From Gigaspora rosea (lineage: Eukaryota > Glomeromycota > Glomeromycetes > Diversisporales > Gigasporaceae), in the NCBI GenBank assembly GCA_003550325.1, contig QKWP01000026.1, forward strand, positions 560,990 through 624,989: a stretch of DNA of 64,000 nucleotides. Direction: 5' to 3'. Position 1 is the first letter of the stretch, and each line of letters starts with the position of its first letter. The notes beneath the pieces are model-generated. The model worked only from the letters and a program-made list of their open reading frames with translations, ran no database searches and was not told the origin of the DNA. Made by a program: the position numbers and the translations under genes. Positions 45,922-59,600 of the stretch are shown here, in pieces.

Positions 45922-46100
45922 ATACAAGTTACTCTCGTTATAGTGAACTCTCGATATAGTGAAGACTAATAGTGAAGTTAGGCTCAAAGCCAGTTATATA
46001 AAATTCTATCGATAAAGTGAATTTACTAATAAAACTCTCGTTATGATGAATTTTTAAACTTTTTATTCATGGAACGAATCACCACTATAGCGACTTGTAT
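45922..46100. mobile_element. Pogo/Tigger-like MITE
   Basis: ATACAAGTTACTCTCGTTAT at the left is inverse to CACTATAGCGACTTGTAT at the right. The interior repeats CTCGATATAGTGAA and CTCGTTATGATGAA, the style of pogo-like termini. TA is plausible as target. Confidence 0.65.
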
Positions 46101-46717
46101 TCTTATAATAGTTAGATTAGCCAGCCGATCACATTACATCGGCTGGCTTAGCCGGCTAAGCCGGCATAGCTGCGACTTCCTTAGCCGGCTTAAATCATTG
46201 CTATGTTGATAAGTGTTCCAATACGTATTGGTACATCGTGATACATAGTACGTACGTTCAATATCAGTCACACGATTTGTCACGCAGATCACGGGGATAA
46301 ATTTTTTACGATAAATTTGTGATCGACATCTATATGATCGACCCATTTTTCATTAAATTGCAACGGTAGGTCTTCTTCAAATAGCGTTTTCAGGGGTTCC
46401 TAAAAGGAACCATAGTCACGAGATAATGAACAACTAATGAATAACGCTTTAGTCATACACAAACTTTCTTTCTTTTAAGTATATAATGAGATAAGTTGCA
46501 AAGTTAAGAAGAATCACGCCCTTAAAATTTGCCTTTTGTTCTACTTTATATATACTTTATATCCTGCTTCAAAAGCTTTTTTTAAGTATAAAATAAATTT
46601 ACCAAAGCCGTTTAATAATCTAAATTGCTTAGAGTTACTACCAATGAAGATTTATTGAAATTTAAATAGAGTTAAGTAAGTTAGATCAGAATCAAAGAAG
46701 TTAAAATTATAATTGCT
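46101..46717. other. Intergenic, no gene seen
   Basis: It has a short GCCGGCTTAGCCGGC-rich patch (46135-46190) with self-complementarity, otherwise AT-rich. Confidence 0.4.
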
Positions 46718-46725
46718 ACTAATAC

Positions 46726-47025
46726 CAGGGATAGCAAATGACAATGTCATTTAAAATTCTCATGACAAATGACAAATTAGCGACAAATGACATATAGGTC
46801 ATTTGTTATTGTTGTCATTTAAAATAACATATTAAACTTCAGGTGTTTAGAATTTAACCAATCCTAAACTGTCCAAAGTGACACAAAATCTTAATGATTA
46901 CAGGATCTTTGCATTTTTAAATATAGCCTATTTTTGTCATTTGTCATTTACCTTTTAAATGACAATGTGACAAATAACAATGACACAATGTCATATATGT
47001 TATTTAAAAGTCATTGCCAACCCTA
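46726..47025. mobile_element. hAT-type MITE, 300 bp
   Basis: It starts CAGGGATAGCAAATGAC and ends GTCATTGCCAACCCTA. Perfect 8-bp duplications ACTAATAC lie at 46718-46725 and 47026-47033. Subterminal zones are built of AAATGACA / TGTCATTT words on both strands. Confidence 0.88.
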
Positions 47026-47033
47026 ACTAATAC

Positions 47034-48080
47034 AAGTTTTAAAATTTTCAATATAACCATTGACAAAAACATTAAATAAATAAAAAACTTTTAGCATTTA
47101 TTCTAAAAACTATACAAAGGCAAAGTTTTGAAGATATTAGGTTGATTAAGTTATTATTAACAAGAGATTAAAAACTATAGAATTTAGTACTTCGAAAGAG
47201 TTAATGCACTTAGAAAGAGTTAAATTGTATTAATTGAATATTTTCTGAAAACCAATTGTTAATAAAAATTAAATTACATGATCTTTATTATATTTCTTGT
47301 TAAAATCTTTTAATAAATACCTATAAGTATTTTTTAATAAAAACATGGAAAAACTATCTTTTTTGTTAGTTATTCTGAAAGGTTAAAATATAAAATATAT
47401 ATTTTTGCTACAAATTAAGTAAAATTAATTATAATAGTAAGCCACATTAAGACAATTGCTTGAAAACTCTTTAATGTTAAATAAATACTATTTATTAATA
47501 AATAAACTTGAATTAAATAATAAATAACCTCTCTTATGCTTATATTATGCAAATAAATAAAAGTTAAAAAAGTTTTTACTAAGTAAAAATTAAACAAAAA
47601 TTTCTATTTAATAAGTAATCTACATATAGTCAAACAATTTTTCTTGATTTACTTTAATACAACTCTTAATATATATCCTTTCAAAAATGCATTTTGGCTA
47701 AACTCTCATTTTGCTGCAACTAATAAATTATTTTTAAGCCAAAAACTTGCAAACTCATAAAGATTAAACAAAGTAAACAAAATAATTGCCACTTTATCAG
47801 AAAAGTTTTTTTTAGTATAACTCTGTGCAAATTTTAAAAAAACAACAATTATTAAAAATTAATGCAGATCTGTGACCCTGCTAGCAATGTTAAAGAATTT
47901 TCTGCACTTATTTAATTTTTTGCACAGATCTTTAACAATTAATCTGTGCAGATTGTAAAAAAATAAACAAAAAGCAAATAATAATAAATTACTATATGCT
48001 AAATATTAAATGCTAGCTAAATTTTCATATATTAATAAAATAATATATTTGAATATTCATATATTTTAATAATATAATTT
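47034..48080. other. Intergenic, no gene seen
   Basis: AT-rich. Words like CTGCACAGATCTTTAAC at 47870-47960 recall the R1 repeat interior. No coding signal. Confidence 0.4.
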
Positions 48081-48092
48081 AGAATTAATTTA

Positions 48093-48434
48093 GTTATACC
48101 CCATAGGGCACATTAAATTTTTTTGTACCCATTATTTTGATCATAGATATTACATACAAATCAACATAGTTTATATTAGGTTAGGGTTAGGGTAAGAACT
48201 ATATTAGGGTTAGGGTTTAGGCTATTATATAGTAAAATCGCTCAAGGAAAACTTTTAATTAATGTACAGAAGGTGGTTTAGTATACAGTTTCTTGCAAAA
48301 TGAGCGATTTTTGTCAAAATGAACGTTTGTTTTGAATTTTTTTGATCGTGTAATGTTATACCTGATCCTGAATTTTGGTGGTGATCTATAGGTCATATGA
48401 GGTGGATATATGTACCTTTGGGTACATATATATA
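48093..48434. mobile_element. M1-related MITE with telomere-like tracts
   Basis: Interior motifs in M1 order: TTAGGGTTAGGGTAAG, GAAGGTGGTTTAG, and TACCTGATCCTGAATTTTGG. Ends TATACCCCATAGGGCACA and TGTACCTTTGGGTACATA are only loosely inverted, so limits are approximate. Confidence 0.5.
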
Positions 48435-48444
48435 ATCCCTTTTT

Positions 48445-48570
48445 AATAATTTATTACAAAAACATAATACTATATTGGTTAATTATAAATTTCACAAAAA
48501 TAATAAAAAATAATATATTTTTATTAAATAAAAAAAAACTAACAAAAAATAATATATTTTTATTAGAATG
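48445..48570. repeat. Direct repeat, left copy
   Basis: TACTATATTGGTTAATTATA and the following AATTTCACAAAAATAATAAA block recur at 52548-52670 in the same orientation. The pair flanks 4 kb containing the assembly gap and a decayed transposase, so it may be the long ends of one element or two solo copies. Confidence 0.6.
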
Positions 48571-48998
48571 CATCTACTATAACCCGTAGTAAAAATTACC
48601 ACAGCCACGTGACTTACTAATAAACATTATACAATTAATTATTACAGTATAAATTTAGCAATTAGACCAATACGTTAATTTATACTTTACTGAAACTATA
48701 AAAAAATTAAAAATATTATGATTATATATCTATTATGTTTTTATTATATTTTAAAAAACATAATAATTACTAGTTATAAGTTAATAATAATAATATAAAT
48801 AATATATATTAAAACTGTTTTAGTAATATTAATAAAAACATTTTTAAAACATTATTAAACTAAATAAATTTCATATTTATAGTATAATATAAATATTTAT
48901 ATTATATAAATATATTATATTATAATATATTTTATAATATTAAATATAATATAAATAAAACAAATCAATAATATAATGATTTAGACAAATGTGTTTAC

Positions 48999-49588
48999 NN
49001 NNNNNNNNNNNNNNNNNNNNNNNNNNNNNNNNNNNNNNNNNNNNNNNNNNNNNNNNNNNNNNNNNNNNNNNNNNNNNNNNNNNNNNNNNNNNNNNNNNNN
49101 NNNNNNNNNNNNNNNNNNNNNNNNNNNNNNNNNNNNNNNNNNNNNNNNNNNNNNNNNNNNNNNNNNNNNNNNNNNNNNNNNNNNNNNNNNNNNNNNNNNN
49201 NNNNNNNNNNNNNNNNNNNNNNNNNNNNNNNNNNNNNNNNNNNNNNNNNNNNNNNNNNNNNNNNNNNNNNNNNNNNNNNNNNNNNNNNNNNNNNNNNNNN
49301 NNNNNNNNNNNNNNNNNNNNNNNNNNNNNNNNNNNNNNNNNNNNNNNNNNNNNNNNNNNNNNNNNNNNNNNNNNNNNNNNNNNNNNNNNNNNNNNNNNNN
49401 NNNNNNNNNNNNNNNNNNNNNNNNNNNNNNNNNNNNNNNNNNNNNNNNNNNNNNNNNNNNNNNNNNNNNNNNNNNNNNNNNNNNNNNNNNNNNNNNNNNN
49501 NNNNNNNNNNNNNNNNNNNNNNNNNNNNNNNNNNNNNNNNNNNNNNNNNNNNNNNNNNNNNNNNNNNNNNNNNNNNNNNNNNNNNNNN
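48999..49588. other. Assembly gap (590 N)
   Basis: Unknown bases. Open frames spanning this are artefacts. Both flanks are extremely AT-rich. Confidence 0.99.
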
Positions 49589-49839
49589 TATTTTTAAACA
49601 ATTTATTTTAAACTATTTTTAAAATATAATAATAATGTTTTTATAATAATTTTATAATATTTTTGAAACAGATTTAAATTTTTATTTTATTTTTAAAATT
49701 TTTATTATATTATTAATATATTATAAAAACATTATTAAAATATTTTTTTATATATAAGCATATTTATTATATTTTCAAATTTTATTATTTTATTATAAAA
49801 ACATATATACTTTTTTTTAAGTTTCAGTAAAGTAGTATA

Positions 49840-50220
49840 ATACAAAATTTTATTACTTTATTATGAACTAATATAGTTGCCATACGCTGCTCACTTCACT
49901 CGCAGCTAGGCAGCTGTCTTGCAGAGCATATACCTAAAAATCCCAGCTTTTTGTGATACAACGAGGATAAAATCATTTTATGTAATTTAACTATTTCTAA
50001 TCTTGCAATAATTTCAATATAAATACTTAATATACAAAATTTAATTACTTTATTATGAACTAATATAGTTGCCATATGCTGCTTACTTTACTCGCAGCTA
50101 GGCAGCTGTCTCACAGAGTGTATATCTAAAAATCCCAGCTTTTGGTAACACAACGAGGATAAGATATTTCATGTACTTTAACCATTTCAAATATATAATA
50201 TCTATTTCAAAATCAAAATT
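49840..50220. repeat. Tandem duplication, 192-bp unit, two copies
   Basis: ACTCGCAGCTAGGCAGCTGTC occurs at 49899 and 50091 (192 apart), each with AACTAATATAGTTGCCATA upstream and AAAATCCCAGCTTTT downstream. Confidence 0.8.
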
Positions 50221-50599
50221 CTACTATTAGTACTCTAAGTTATAAAAGCATGTAAATAAAAAAATTACCAAAAACTTATTTGTTGATACTTATTTAACCT
50301 TGAATAATACATTAATATGATCTAGCAGTATTATCTAACAAATAAGTTATTCTATTGTGTGTCAAATTAATATCTGCGTCAAATTAAAATACTGCTATAA
50401 ACACCTGTCAAAAACTCAATAATTTTAATTTGATGCAAACTTCAACTTGATGCACAATATTACTAATGTTAAGCTATCAAAATCACAAATAATAATTTGA
50501 TTTTGATATCTTGCAACTCAAATGGAATATGCACTGCATAAATAGTTGTTAATTTAGAAATCATGCTTCACAATTAAGAGTGCACTATAACTATGCTAT

Positions 50600-51245
50600 A
50601 TCAGATATTATATCACTATTCCTGCTGCTTGCAAGTGCGTGCATTATGCCCTGTCCCACCACATAAATTGTATAATTTTTCTTTTACTGCTATGGCATAA
50701 TTCTTCTGCACTATTATCTACAATATGACTATTCAAATCTATATTTGAAAAAGGCATTCCTAAACTTGAACTCTAAAGATTAATTGCATGCAGTGCTAAT
50801 TCTTTGTAACAATGACTCTCAGAAGAATTTTTAATCTTGATCAGTGGTCGTCCACGATATTTCATACTAAAGGGTTAGCCACAATTATCTGTTGAGATTC
50901 ATCAATTTGAATATTTTCATTGTCTACATTTTCAATTGCAGATTTTTTCTGGTCAATAAAATGAGTTATAAGATTAATCGTCTAATCTTACTATTACTAT
51001 TAGTTGCTACACTTTTTTGATATAAGAGAACCCTGTAGCTTTGGCAAAACTATTGAGACGCGTCTCAGCTAAATCCCATTTCAAGTATGAATCCCCTACC
51101 AAAATTTGAAGTCCTGTTCATCGTTTTGATCTATGTCTGTTGTTTCACCTATCACTAAAGTTACTAATTTTAATTCTATATCATTTGTAGTTTCTAAATT
51201 TATGAAAGAGCTGTTTGAAGATTCTAACCGAAATATAAAAGCTTA
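50600..51245 (-). pseudogene. MULE/FAR1-type transposase relic with zinc knuckle
   Basis: Minus-strand coding traces in shifting frames: SSFINLETTNDIELKLV, a stop after DEQDFKFW, LKWDLAETRLNSFAKATGF, KYRGRPLIKIKNSSES, ALHAINL, and finally LCGGTGHNARTCKQ. The last matches a CX2CX4HX4C zinc knuckle with the first Cys changed to Tyr. A GRP-type motif before a terminal zinc knuckle is characteristic of FAR1/MULE-like transposases in these fungi. Many stops and shifts, no intact gene. Confidence 0.5.
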
Positions 51246-51262
51246 GAAATGGTAAAGTTTGA

Positions 51263-51879
51263 TATGGGCTGGTGCAAAAAGATTTGTACCTCAAATAGCT
51301 CTGATTAAAATATTTTTTGTACAAATTAATTTTTAATTTTTTTAATTTAATATACTTATTAGGTTACCGGATTGATAAAAATAAAATTTTTTTGATTATT
51401 TTATTGATAAAATAAAAAAATTTATTAATAAAACTTTTTTTTTACTATATAATTTACTATAGTAATTTATATATACATGTATATAGTAAAAAAAATCAAA
51501 TTATCTCACTTTAAAGCTTAATTTCTTCACAACCAGTGATCCAATTTTGCTCAAATTTTAATCATATCTTTATCGTATGCACATTAATACACTTGCAAAG
51601 TATCAGCTCATAGAAATGCATATTGGTTGCAAAATTATTTAAAATATCTTTTTTTTTAAAAAATATTTTTGGTTTTTTTTTCAAATACAGCAAATTGTAC
51701 ATGCTTAAATATTAAAATAAAACAATGTTAAAACAATAAAAATATTATAATAAGTTAGATTAAAACCTATTTTATTTGATACTAAAAATTTTTAATAATT
51801 AATCAAGAAAAAAAATTTTTTTCTTAGTATCAAAATTATGAAATTTTTTGAGGTACAAATCTTTTTGCACCAGCCCATA
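51263..51879. mobile_element. Mariner-type MITE with perfect 31-bp TIRs
   Basis: TATGGGCTGGTGCAAAAAGA at the left and its exact inverse at the right (TCTTTTTGCACCAGCCCATA), continuing perfectly through TTTGTACCTCAAA. TA flanks both ends. AT-rich interior without transposase. Confidence 0.85.
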
Positions 51880-54454
51880 ACAAGAAATAATAAAAATAAT
51901 GCTACTAACTCACCTTCCATGTTTATAATTCTTTTGATAAACATGTAGCTGAATATTTAATGAGTAAACGCAACAATAAATCAATTCAATAATCAAGATA
52001 ATATAGCACACTAAGAAAAATTTAAAATTCGGTAAAAGAAACTAAAAGGCAGCAAGAATGCATGACGCGTCTATAAACTACAAGGAGAGATGTTACCACG
52101 ACGACAAAAGATATGGCTACTATAAAATAAGCAAGCAGTTTTGTGTTCAAAGCTAAATAAATAGTAAAACTTTTAGTAATGCAAGCAGAAGTAAATGGGC
52201 TAGAGTAACAAGTAGCTAAAAAACTATAAGAATGCACGATGCGTCTCTAAACTGCAAAAAAAAATGTTAATATAATAATGAAAATATACAGTACTGGTGT
52301 AATAAGCAGAATAAGCAAACAGGAAAATTTGTAATTACAAAATGTTCAAATGATGGAGTTAAGATACTGTAAAAGTAATAAAATAAGTAAAATTAAAAAG
52401 AAATAAAAGTCAAATAAAATTTGTCGTGTATTAGTTATCAGGTATATACATCACATAACTATAGTGATGATCATCATTTGACTATAGTAATGATTACTAT
52501 GAGTTATTTTGATTATAATTCTTTTTAATAAAAAAAAACTAATAATATAATTTATTACAAAAATATAATACTATATTGGTTAATTATAAATTTCACAAAA
52601 ATAATAAAAAATAATATATTTTTATTAAATAAAAAATCTAATAAAAAATTATATATTTTTATTAAAAAAAAACTTATAAAAAATAATATATTTTTATTTA
52701 AAAAAACTACAAAACATATTACAAAAGACACTACAAAAATGCCTTAAAGACACTATACAAATACTATAAAGATACAATCACTACATAAACACTATAAAGA
52801 CACCACTGCACACTATACAAACATTATGAAGATACTATCCTTTTATCTAAATATCTAATATAATCCAACCACAAACTTTTCTATCCACCAAATCCCAACA
52901 ACATCATAAAAATTAAATACAATAAAAAAACCTAATACCCATCATGATGAACAAAACAATGAATGAAATGATAAAAAATGATGAATAAAATTACAATGAA
53001 ACAATAAATGAAACAATGAACAAGTACCAAACACAGCATCATAAACTTAGCACCAATAACAATTATATTTAGTAATGCACTAAAAAAGTAAGTGTGATAG
53101 TACCTATTCTGAACCTAAAAAGAATTAATACTGTATGATAAATGCTAAAGCAAAAAAAATAGAAACTAATACTTCACTATACAAGTTATACCAACAATAG
53201 TAATGCACTAGCAAAAGAACACTAAAATAGATCTAATTTCATTAAAAGTAGAGGAATTATCCAAGGTATTCATTTCTAGTTTGAGAATCTCTAATTCTAG
53301 ATCTGCAATGTAAACTTTTCTTCTTTTCAACTTCTTTTTTTGCCTTCTAATTTTCTTTTTAGGGTCATATTGAAACTAAATTAGTAGAAAAATTAGTTGA
53401 CAATACTACTAACAAAAAAGCTTCAGATAATATACTAATAGCAAAAGAGACTCCAAACTATATGTTATCAATAATAAAAGAAAACATACCTGCAATGAAA
53501 GAATGCTAAAATGAACAAAACTAATAACAAATATATTAAATATTAGTACTACTGTATATACAGAATAAAAAGAAGAACCAAAAAAACTATATATCTTATC
53601 TGTTTATATCCAGTTGATCATCACAATTGATAAAATTTTAAATTTTTAAAAATAAATTAAAAAATAATAAATTAATAATTAAAAAATTTAAAATAAAATA
53701 AATAAGTAAAAGTTAAAAAAAAACAAAAAAAATAAAATTAATAAAAATAAAAAAAGAACTATTTTTAAAATAAATAAAAAATTTATATGCAAAAAATAAA
53801 AAGAATAAAAATAAAAAAATAAATATAAATAAATAAATAAAAAGACAAATTAAAAAATAATAATATATAGGATCTCGCATAGCAAACTAGGCAGTGGGAT
53901 AATTACTTAATTTTGAGTGAAATTGTCATTGATATTTTACTATAATGTAATAAAGAAAATTTTAATTTCTATACATTTTATTAATATATTTAATAAAAAA
54001 ATTATTTTTATAAAAACAAAACTCTTAAGCAAATGATAAACATAAAATCTCAAAATATAATTGGTTTGCTTTTTGCTTAGATAGACTCATATATAAATAA
54101 ATAAAAAAAATAAAAAAATATTAAAAAAATTAAAAAATAAATAAAAAAATAAATTAAAATAAATAATAATAAATTAATTATAAAAATGTTAAAAAGAAAA
54201 ATAAATAAAAAAAAGTAACAAAAATTTAAAAAAAGATTAATAAAAATAAAATAAAATTAAAAAAAATTAAAAAATTAAAAAAATTAAAATTAATAAAAAA
54301 TAAAATAAAAATATAAATATAAAAATGGTAAAGTTAAAAAATAAAATAAAAAAAATAAAAATAAAAAAAGAAAGTAAATATAGAATAAAAAATCAAAAAT
54401 AAACAAAAAAATATATATTATAAAAAAAATTTAATAAAATAAAAAAAATTTAAA
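51880..54454. other. Intergenic, low-complexity, no gene seen
   Basis: 52530-52700 repeats sequence from 48445. The stretch 53640-54450 is almost only A and T with AAATAAAAA words. Around 52700-52850, CACTATAAAGACACTA-like words recur. No coding signal. Confidence 0.5.
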
Positions 54455-55941
54455 AATTAATTAAAATAAAATTTAAAAATAAAAAATGCAACTAAAATAA
54501 AGTTTTAATAAATAAAAAAATACTTTAATATTATTTAAATAAAATTAAAAAATTTTAAAAAATAAAAAAAGTAGTATACATGTATATATGTACATATATG
54601 GGAATAAAAGTAAATTCTGGTTATTTCTTATTATAGAAATAATCAAAATTTACTTTTTATTTTTACCATTGTTTTTATTTTGAATTTTAAAAAAATAAAA
54701 AAATTGATAATAAAAAAATTAAAATATAAAAAAATTAAAAAAAATTAAAATGCAAAAAAATTAAATAAAAACAATTAAATAATAAAAAATCCAATAAAAT
54801 TAAAAAAATAAAAAATAATAAAATTAAAAAAAAATAAATAAAAAAAGTGCTTTTTTTTACTTTATTTATTTATTTATTTATTAATTTGTTTTGTTTATTG
54901 TTTTTCTTCTTGTCTCTTACTGGCAAGTAAGTATTATAGTTATAATTGTAAAGATTATCACAGATTATAATAGACAGTGCCTATTATAATCTGCGAAGAT
55001 TATACTTTTTAAAAATTTGCACAGATTTTTAGCAAAAAATCTGCGAAGAACTGCAAAATTTAAATTTAGAAGATCTTTGCAATTTTTAAACCAAAATTCT
55101 GTACTTATTTAATAAATCTAAAGATCACTACAGATTATTATTGTTTTTAATTTTTCAATATTTCAAAAGTGTGTATTTTATATAGAGAGGTTCTTTTTTT
55201 GTATTCTTTATACTATTTGATTTATAAAAACCTTAGTAACAACTTTGTTTTAAGGACTACTGCATGTTGAAACTAAGGTTTTGGACAAAATTTTAAAAAA
55301 TACAATTTTATTGATTTGTGTAATTTATGAAAATTATTTGATAAAATTTTGGATATGTTAAATTGTATGCATATACATTATGTATACATATATATATAAC
55401 TCTCCTGATATTGATTACTAGAGTTTTGATAACCATGTTATCTGCTAAAGATTGTAACCAAATATACAAATTTTTTAATAAGAAAATTAAACTTGCTTAG
55501 TAATAAAGTTTTACAGAATAATGATTTGTATATATTCTAAAATTTTTAGGTATAAATAAAATTTTATTAGTTGTATTTAGCATTTTTGATCAAAAAAATA
55601 AAAATTAAAATTTTTTTTATTAGATTGACACATTTTAAAACCCTATAATAAATAAATAAAATATTTTACTTTCTATATCTAAAAGTATATATTATTAAAT
55701 TTTCATAAAGCAATTCAAAGAAGTTTTCATAAAATATTAAGTTTAATTAAAAATTTGACAAATAAAAATACTGCAATTTTTATATCTTAAAATTTGACAT
55801 GATTAACTGTTATAAAATTTTTATTAAAAATCTTCTAAAATAAAGTATTTAAGTATTATTATTTAATATATATATGATTATTTTTTTAAGTTACTTTTTT
55901 TTAAAGCAAGGTTTATTCTCAGTTTCTTTATTAAATTTCAA
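54455..55941. repeat. Dispersed repeat R1, copy 2 (uninterrupted)
   Basis: Matches 536-826 and then 3641-4889 without the 2.8 kb insertion. The junction reads GATAATAAAAAAATTAAAAT near 54710, a single copy of the target motif. It ends at TTAAATTTCAA, as copy 1 does. Confidence 0.85.
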
Positions 55942-56640
55942 AGTTTGAATAAAGTTCTATCAGGAACTGTACAGTTAGATAAAAACCGGAGACGTAACGA
56001 GTTTCGATAGATATCTGGTTGTAATTTTTAAAATCATAGCCCAATCAGGTAACCGATAGAGCTATGATGATAACCCAAATATAAAATGATAAACATAAAT
56101 TATATCACGAAAATAAATCAGATAAATCTATATAGCTATCGGTTATTTTATATGTGTATAATGTTTAGCTTATAATACTTGATATGAAACTAAATAACTA
56201 GTACAGATTCAGTAAAATATTATAATAACTACAAGCAATATTGGGTAAAGCGTTTTCAGATAAAAACGGAGGCATATCAGGTATCTATATGTCTCCGTTT
56301 TTAAGTTTAAATTATAGCAAATTCAGATACCCAATATGTTTTTAGAATTAACATGAAAGTAAATCTATAACCAGTAATTACATCAGAAGTTATTTAGAGA
56401 TAAATAAAATATACCTATAAAAATACCAAGAAACTATAGACCTATAAGATAAATCTAATAAATACCCAGTAAATCTATAAGGTCTATAATATTTGTCTTA
56501 TAATACTTGATAAAAATAAAGAACAACAGTATGTGTCAGAAGTTACTCAGTGATAAATAAGATAAATCTATATTAAAATTATATGTTATATATAGATAGA
56601 TGTATATATTATTAAATATGAAACTTTCTATTTATAGGAT
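55942..56640. other. Intergenic with paired hairpins
   Basis: 56261-56303 folds as AAAAACGGAGGCATA...TATGTCTCCGTTTTT. A related CCGGAGACGTAACGAG lies at 55986. TAAATCTATA / CTTATAATACTTGATA words recur at 56160-56190 and 56490-56520. No gene. Confidence 0.45.
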
Positions 56641-56659
56641 TCACAGACATATATTCTCA

Positions 56660-59600
56660 GGGGGAAGAGGAGATTTTTTTCTGATTTTGACAGTTCCAGA
56701 AATAAAGCAGCCTAAAATATTATGCATGGGGATAATACAATCCCTATTTAAATCATAGAAATTCCGATTCCATAATTCAATATTACAAATATTGTTTATT
56801 TGACAATGATATCTTGTCTTTTGGTCATTAACAGCTTGATACCACTGTACATAGGCAAGTACATGCTTTTTTTAGACCTTCTGGTAGATTTATTATATTC
56901 TCAAAATAATACTAAACGAGGCCTGGGTATATATTGGTAGTATTGTCATCCAATATGAATTTAGCAAGTATTTTCGCTAACTTGTGTGTCTCTTTGAATA
57001 AGTAGACCCAAATATTTCGTCCCCAATTTTTATTCTTCTATATATTGTAATGCTAGGTAATGTTGCTATAGCATCTGGATGCTCAAGAATATCAGTTAAG
57101 GATGTGAAATTATAATTGTATGCATTGTTGTAATAGGCAACTAACAATGCATATAATTCTTTCGGAAGGGTTACACATTTCTTTTTAGGCCCTAATAATT
57201 CACCTGGAAATAGTTCAGAGCCAGTTCCTGCCTTGTCTTTAATGCTTACAAATATTGAAAAAAACTCCTAATAATTATTTTCATTATAAATAGAAAGACT
57301 GCTATCATCATTTCTTGTTTAATGAACTGCAAACAAGTTTGCAAATGGCCTTCTGCACGTGATGAAAGCACACCCAGAAGAGAGTTTTATTGTATAATTT
57401 TAAATAGTTCAGTCTCAATTCTTCTGTTACTGCTATGAAATGACCCTATAAATGATTTAAAATTCTATTGAGCTATCAGTAGTTTAATATGGCTATTTTG
57501 ATAAATATAGCCCAGGTGCATCTTAACAAATGTGACAGATTAAAATGAAATCAGATTAAACTGAAATTTTTCTATTTTTTTTAAGCAAAATTTTAAAATT
57601 TTTAAAGGGACATTTATTAGGAGTTTTTTTAGTATTAGGGTTAGGGTTTAGGGTTAGGGTTATTAATAAATGAGTATATGTGGGTTTTATAAGCTTTAAA
57701 GGTGAGCAAGAGAGGTCACCAGTTTTATTTTAATCTGATTTCATTTTAATCTGTGACAATAAATAATTAACTGTTTCAAAATAGGTGCTACCAAAAAAAA
57801 AATAGGTGTCACCTATACTATATTTTATCTAACCATTACAAAAAAAAATACAAATTTATCTAATAAACTATTCATCTGTTCATAACTAAAACACCAAAAT
57901 GCATATAGTGGTCTATAGTCTATAACACATTCACATATATGTAAACATAAATGTAAATTAGGCATTATTTTTTCTGACCCATAAATTTCTTCTATAAGTT
58001 TAACCATTTTAAGAAAACAACTATGAGCCTCTTTCAAATTGTCTTTAAATACAATCTGGCACACCAGGATAGAGCATGTGCGAACAAAATAAGTAAGGTT
58101 CTGTCGGTCATTTTTACACAACAAATCCCAAGTAATTGACGTTGCATATACCAGAACAAAAGCTTTCTATTGGTCAACTATAAATCTTGAAAATCCTTTC
58201 TCTGTTGCTATTTTGTAAGGAATTCTCCTGATGTTCACACGAATCTGCATATTTTTAGCCTGATTTTCTATCAAAGCAAGATTAGATGCATTAAAATACC
58301 TTCATCAATCTATAATTTGATGATCTACTTAGCTATATCTAAAAATAGGCAATGCATTGGATCGACTACAAGAAACTGAACAGAATTAAAGTAGAGGAAA
58401 CGATGCATTTCAGACCAATGGACTAAAGTTTCTGACTCACACTTTTTCCTTGCATCTTTAGCATTGCAATCCTTCTATATGATAGCATCTTGATGAACTT
58501 CATCAAAATTTCTTTCAATGAACTATTCATCCATATCGTCAAAACTACAAAATTGGGTTGATTCCTTTCATTAAAATCTGCTCTTTTAAAGTACCTATGA
58601 TAAGCAATTTGTGCTGAAATGTGGCTATATAATTTTCTTGCAGCAGAAATGTCACAAGAACAACATATCACTGCTGCTCTAATAAATTTGCTGGTAGGGC
58701 TTTCGAAAGTACTGTCCAATTCAATCCCTAGTTAATAATAATAATTATATTAATAATTATAATAATAATAATAATTTTGATAACTCAAATATTAAAACAT
58801 TGTTGCTTACTATTCCGCAAATCAATTAATTGATCTATTAAAGGTGGCAAAAAGTAGTTTATCTGGTGTTGTTTTGGTTCTTTGGACCAGGTTTGATGCC
58901 AATGTGATTATGTTCGATGGCTTAAAACACTCATCATATGGAAAATTGCAAATGACTCTGTATATAGCTCTAACACTATACTGAGAGTTATCAAATAGCT
59001 GGAACCAATGTAGGTTAATTATTAAACCCAAATTGCCATCTGATAGCTCTTTTTAAAAGAATGGTAGAGCTTCATTTGGGTCTTGAAATGGCTTCTATCA
59101 TATATGTCAGTAATACTTTCAGTATTATTATGCCTCTTTGCCCACTTTCTACAAGACTCTTCAAATCCCTTTCGGTTATACAACAATTGCAGTTAATGTT
59201 TTAAAAAAACTGTCAGAAATATTAATGATGGCTGATATATAACTCCTTTGCTTATAAATATTTTTTTTGTAATGGAATTATTGCAAGGACATCTTTGATT
59301 TGCCATGGAATGGTTCAGGAAATCTTGAAAAGTGCAATTGCTTACTTTAGGAACCATATTGGGTTTGTCAGTTGACACATCAACTATGTTGTATAATTTA
59401 CAACATTGCTCACATGTTGCATATTTAATCATGTAAGCACAGACACCAAGAGCTTTGCGGGCCATCTTCAATAAAGTAGGAAAAGAGAAATATTTTTCTT
59501 TGTTCTCAAGAACCAGCACATACCGGAGAAACCTCACCAAAAAATTAGTTTCAACTTCAGATTTCTGATAGCAATTTTTGTATTTGAGAACCTACAAAAT

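Noticed and set aside
48981-49611. Open frames of about 200 codons
   Set aside because: They are made of unknown bases in the assembly gap.
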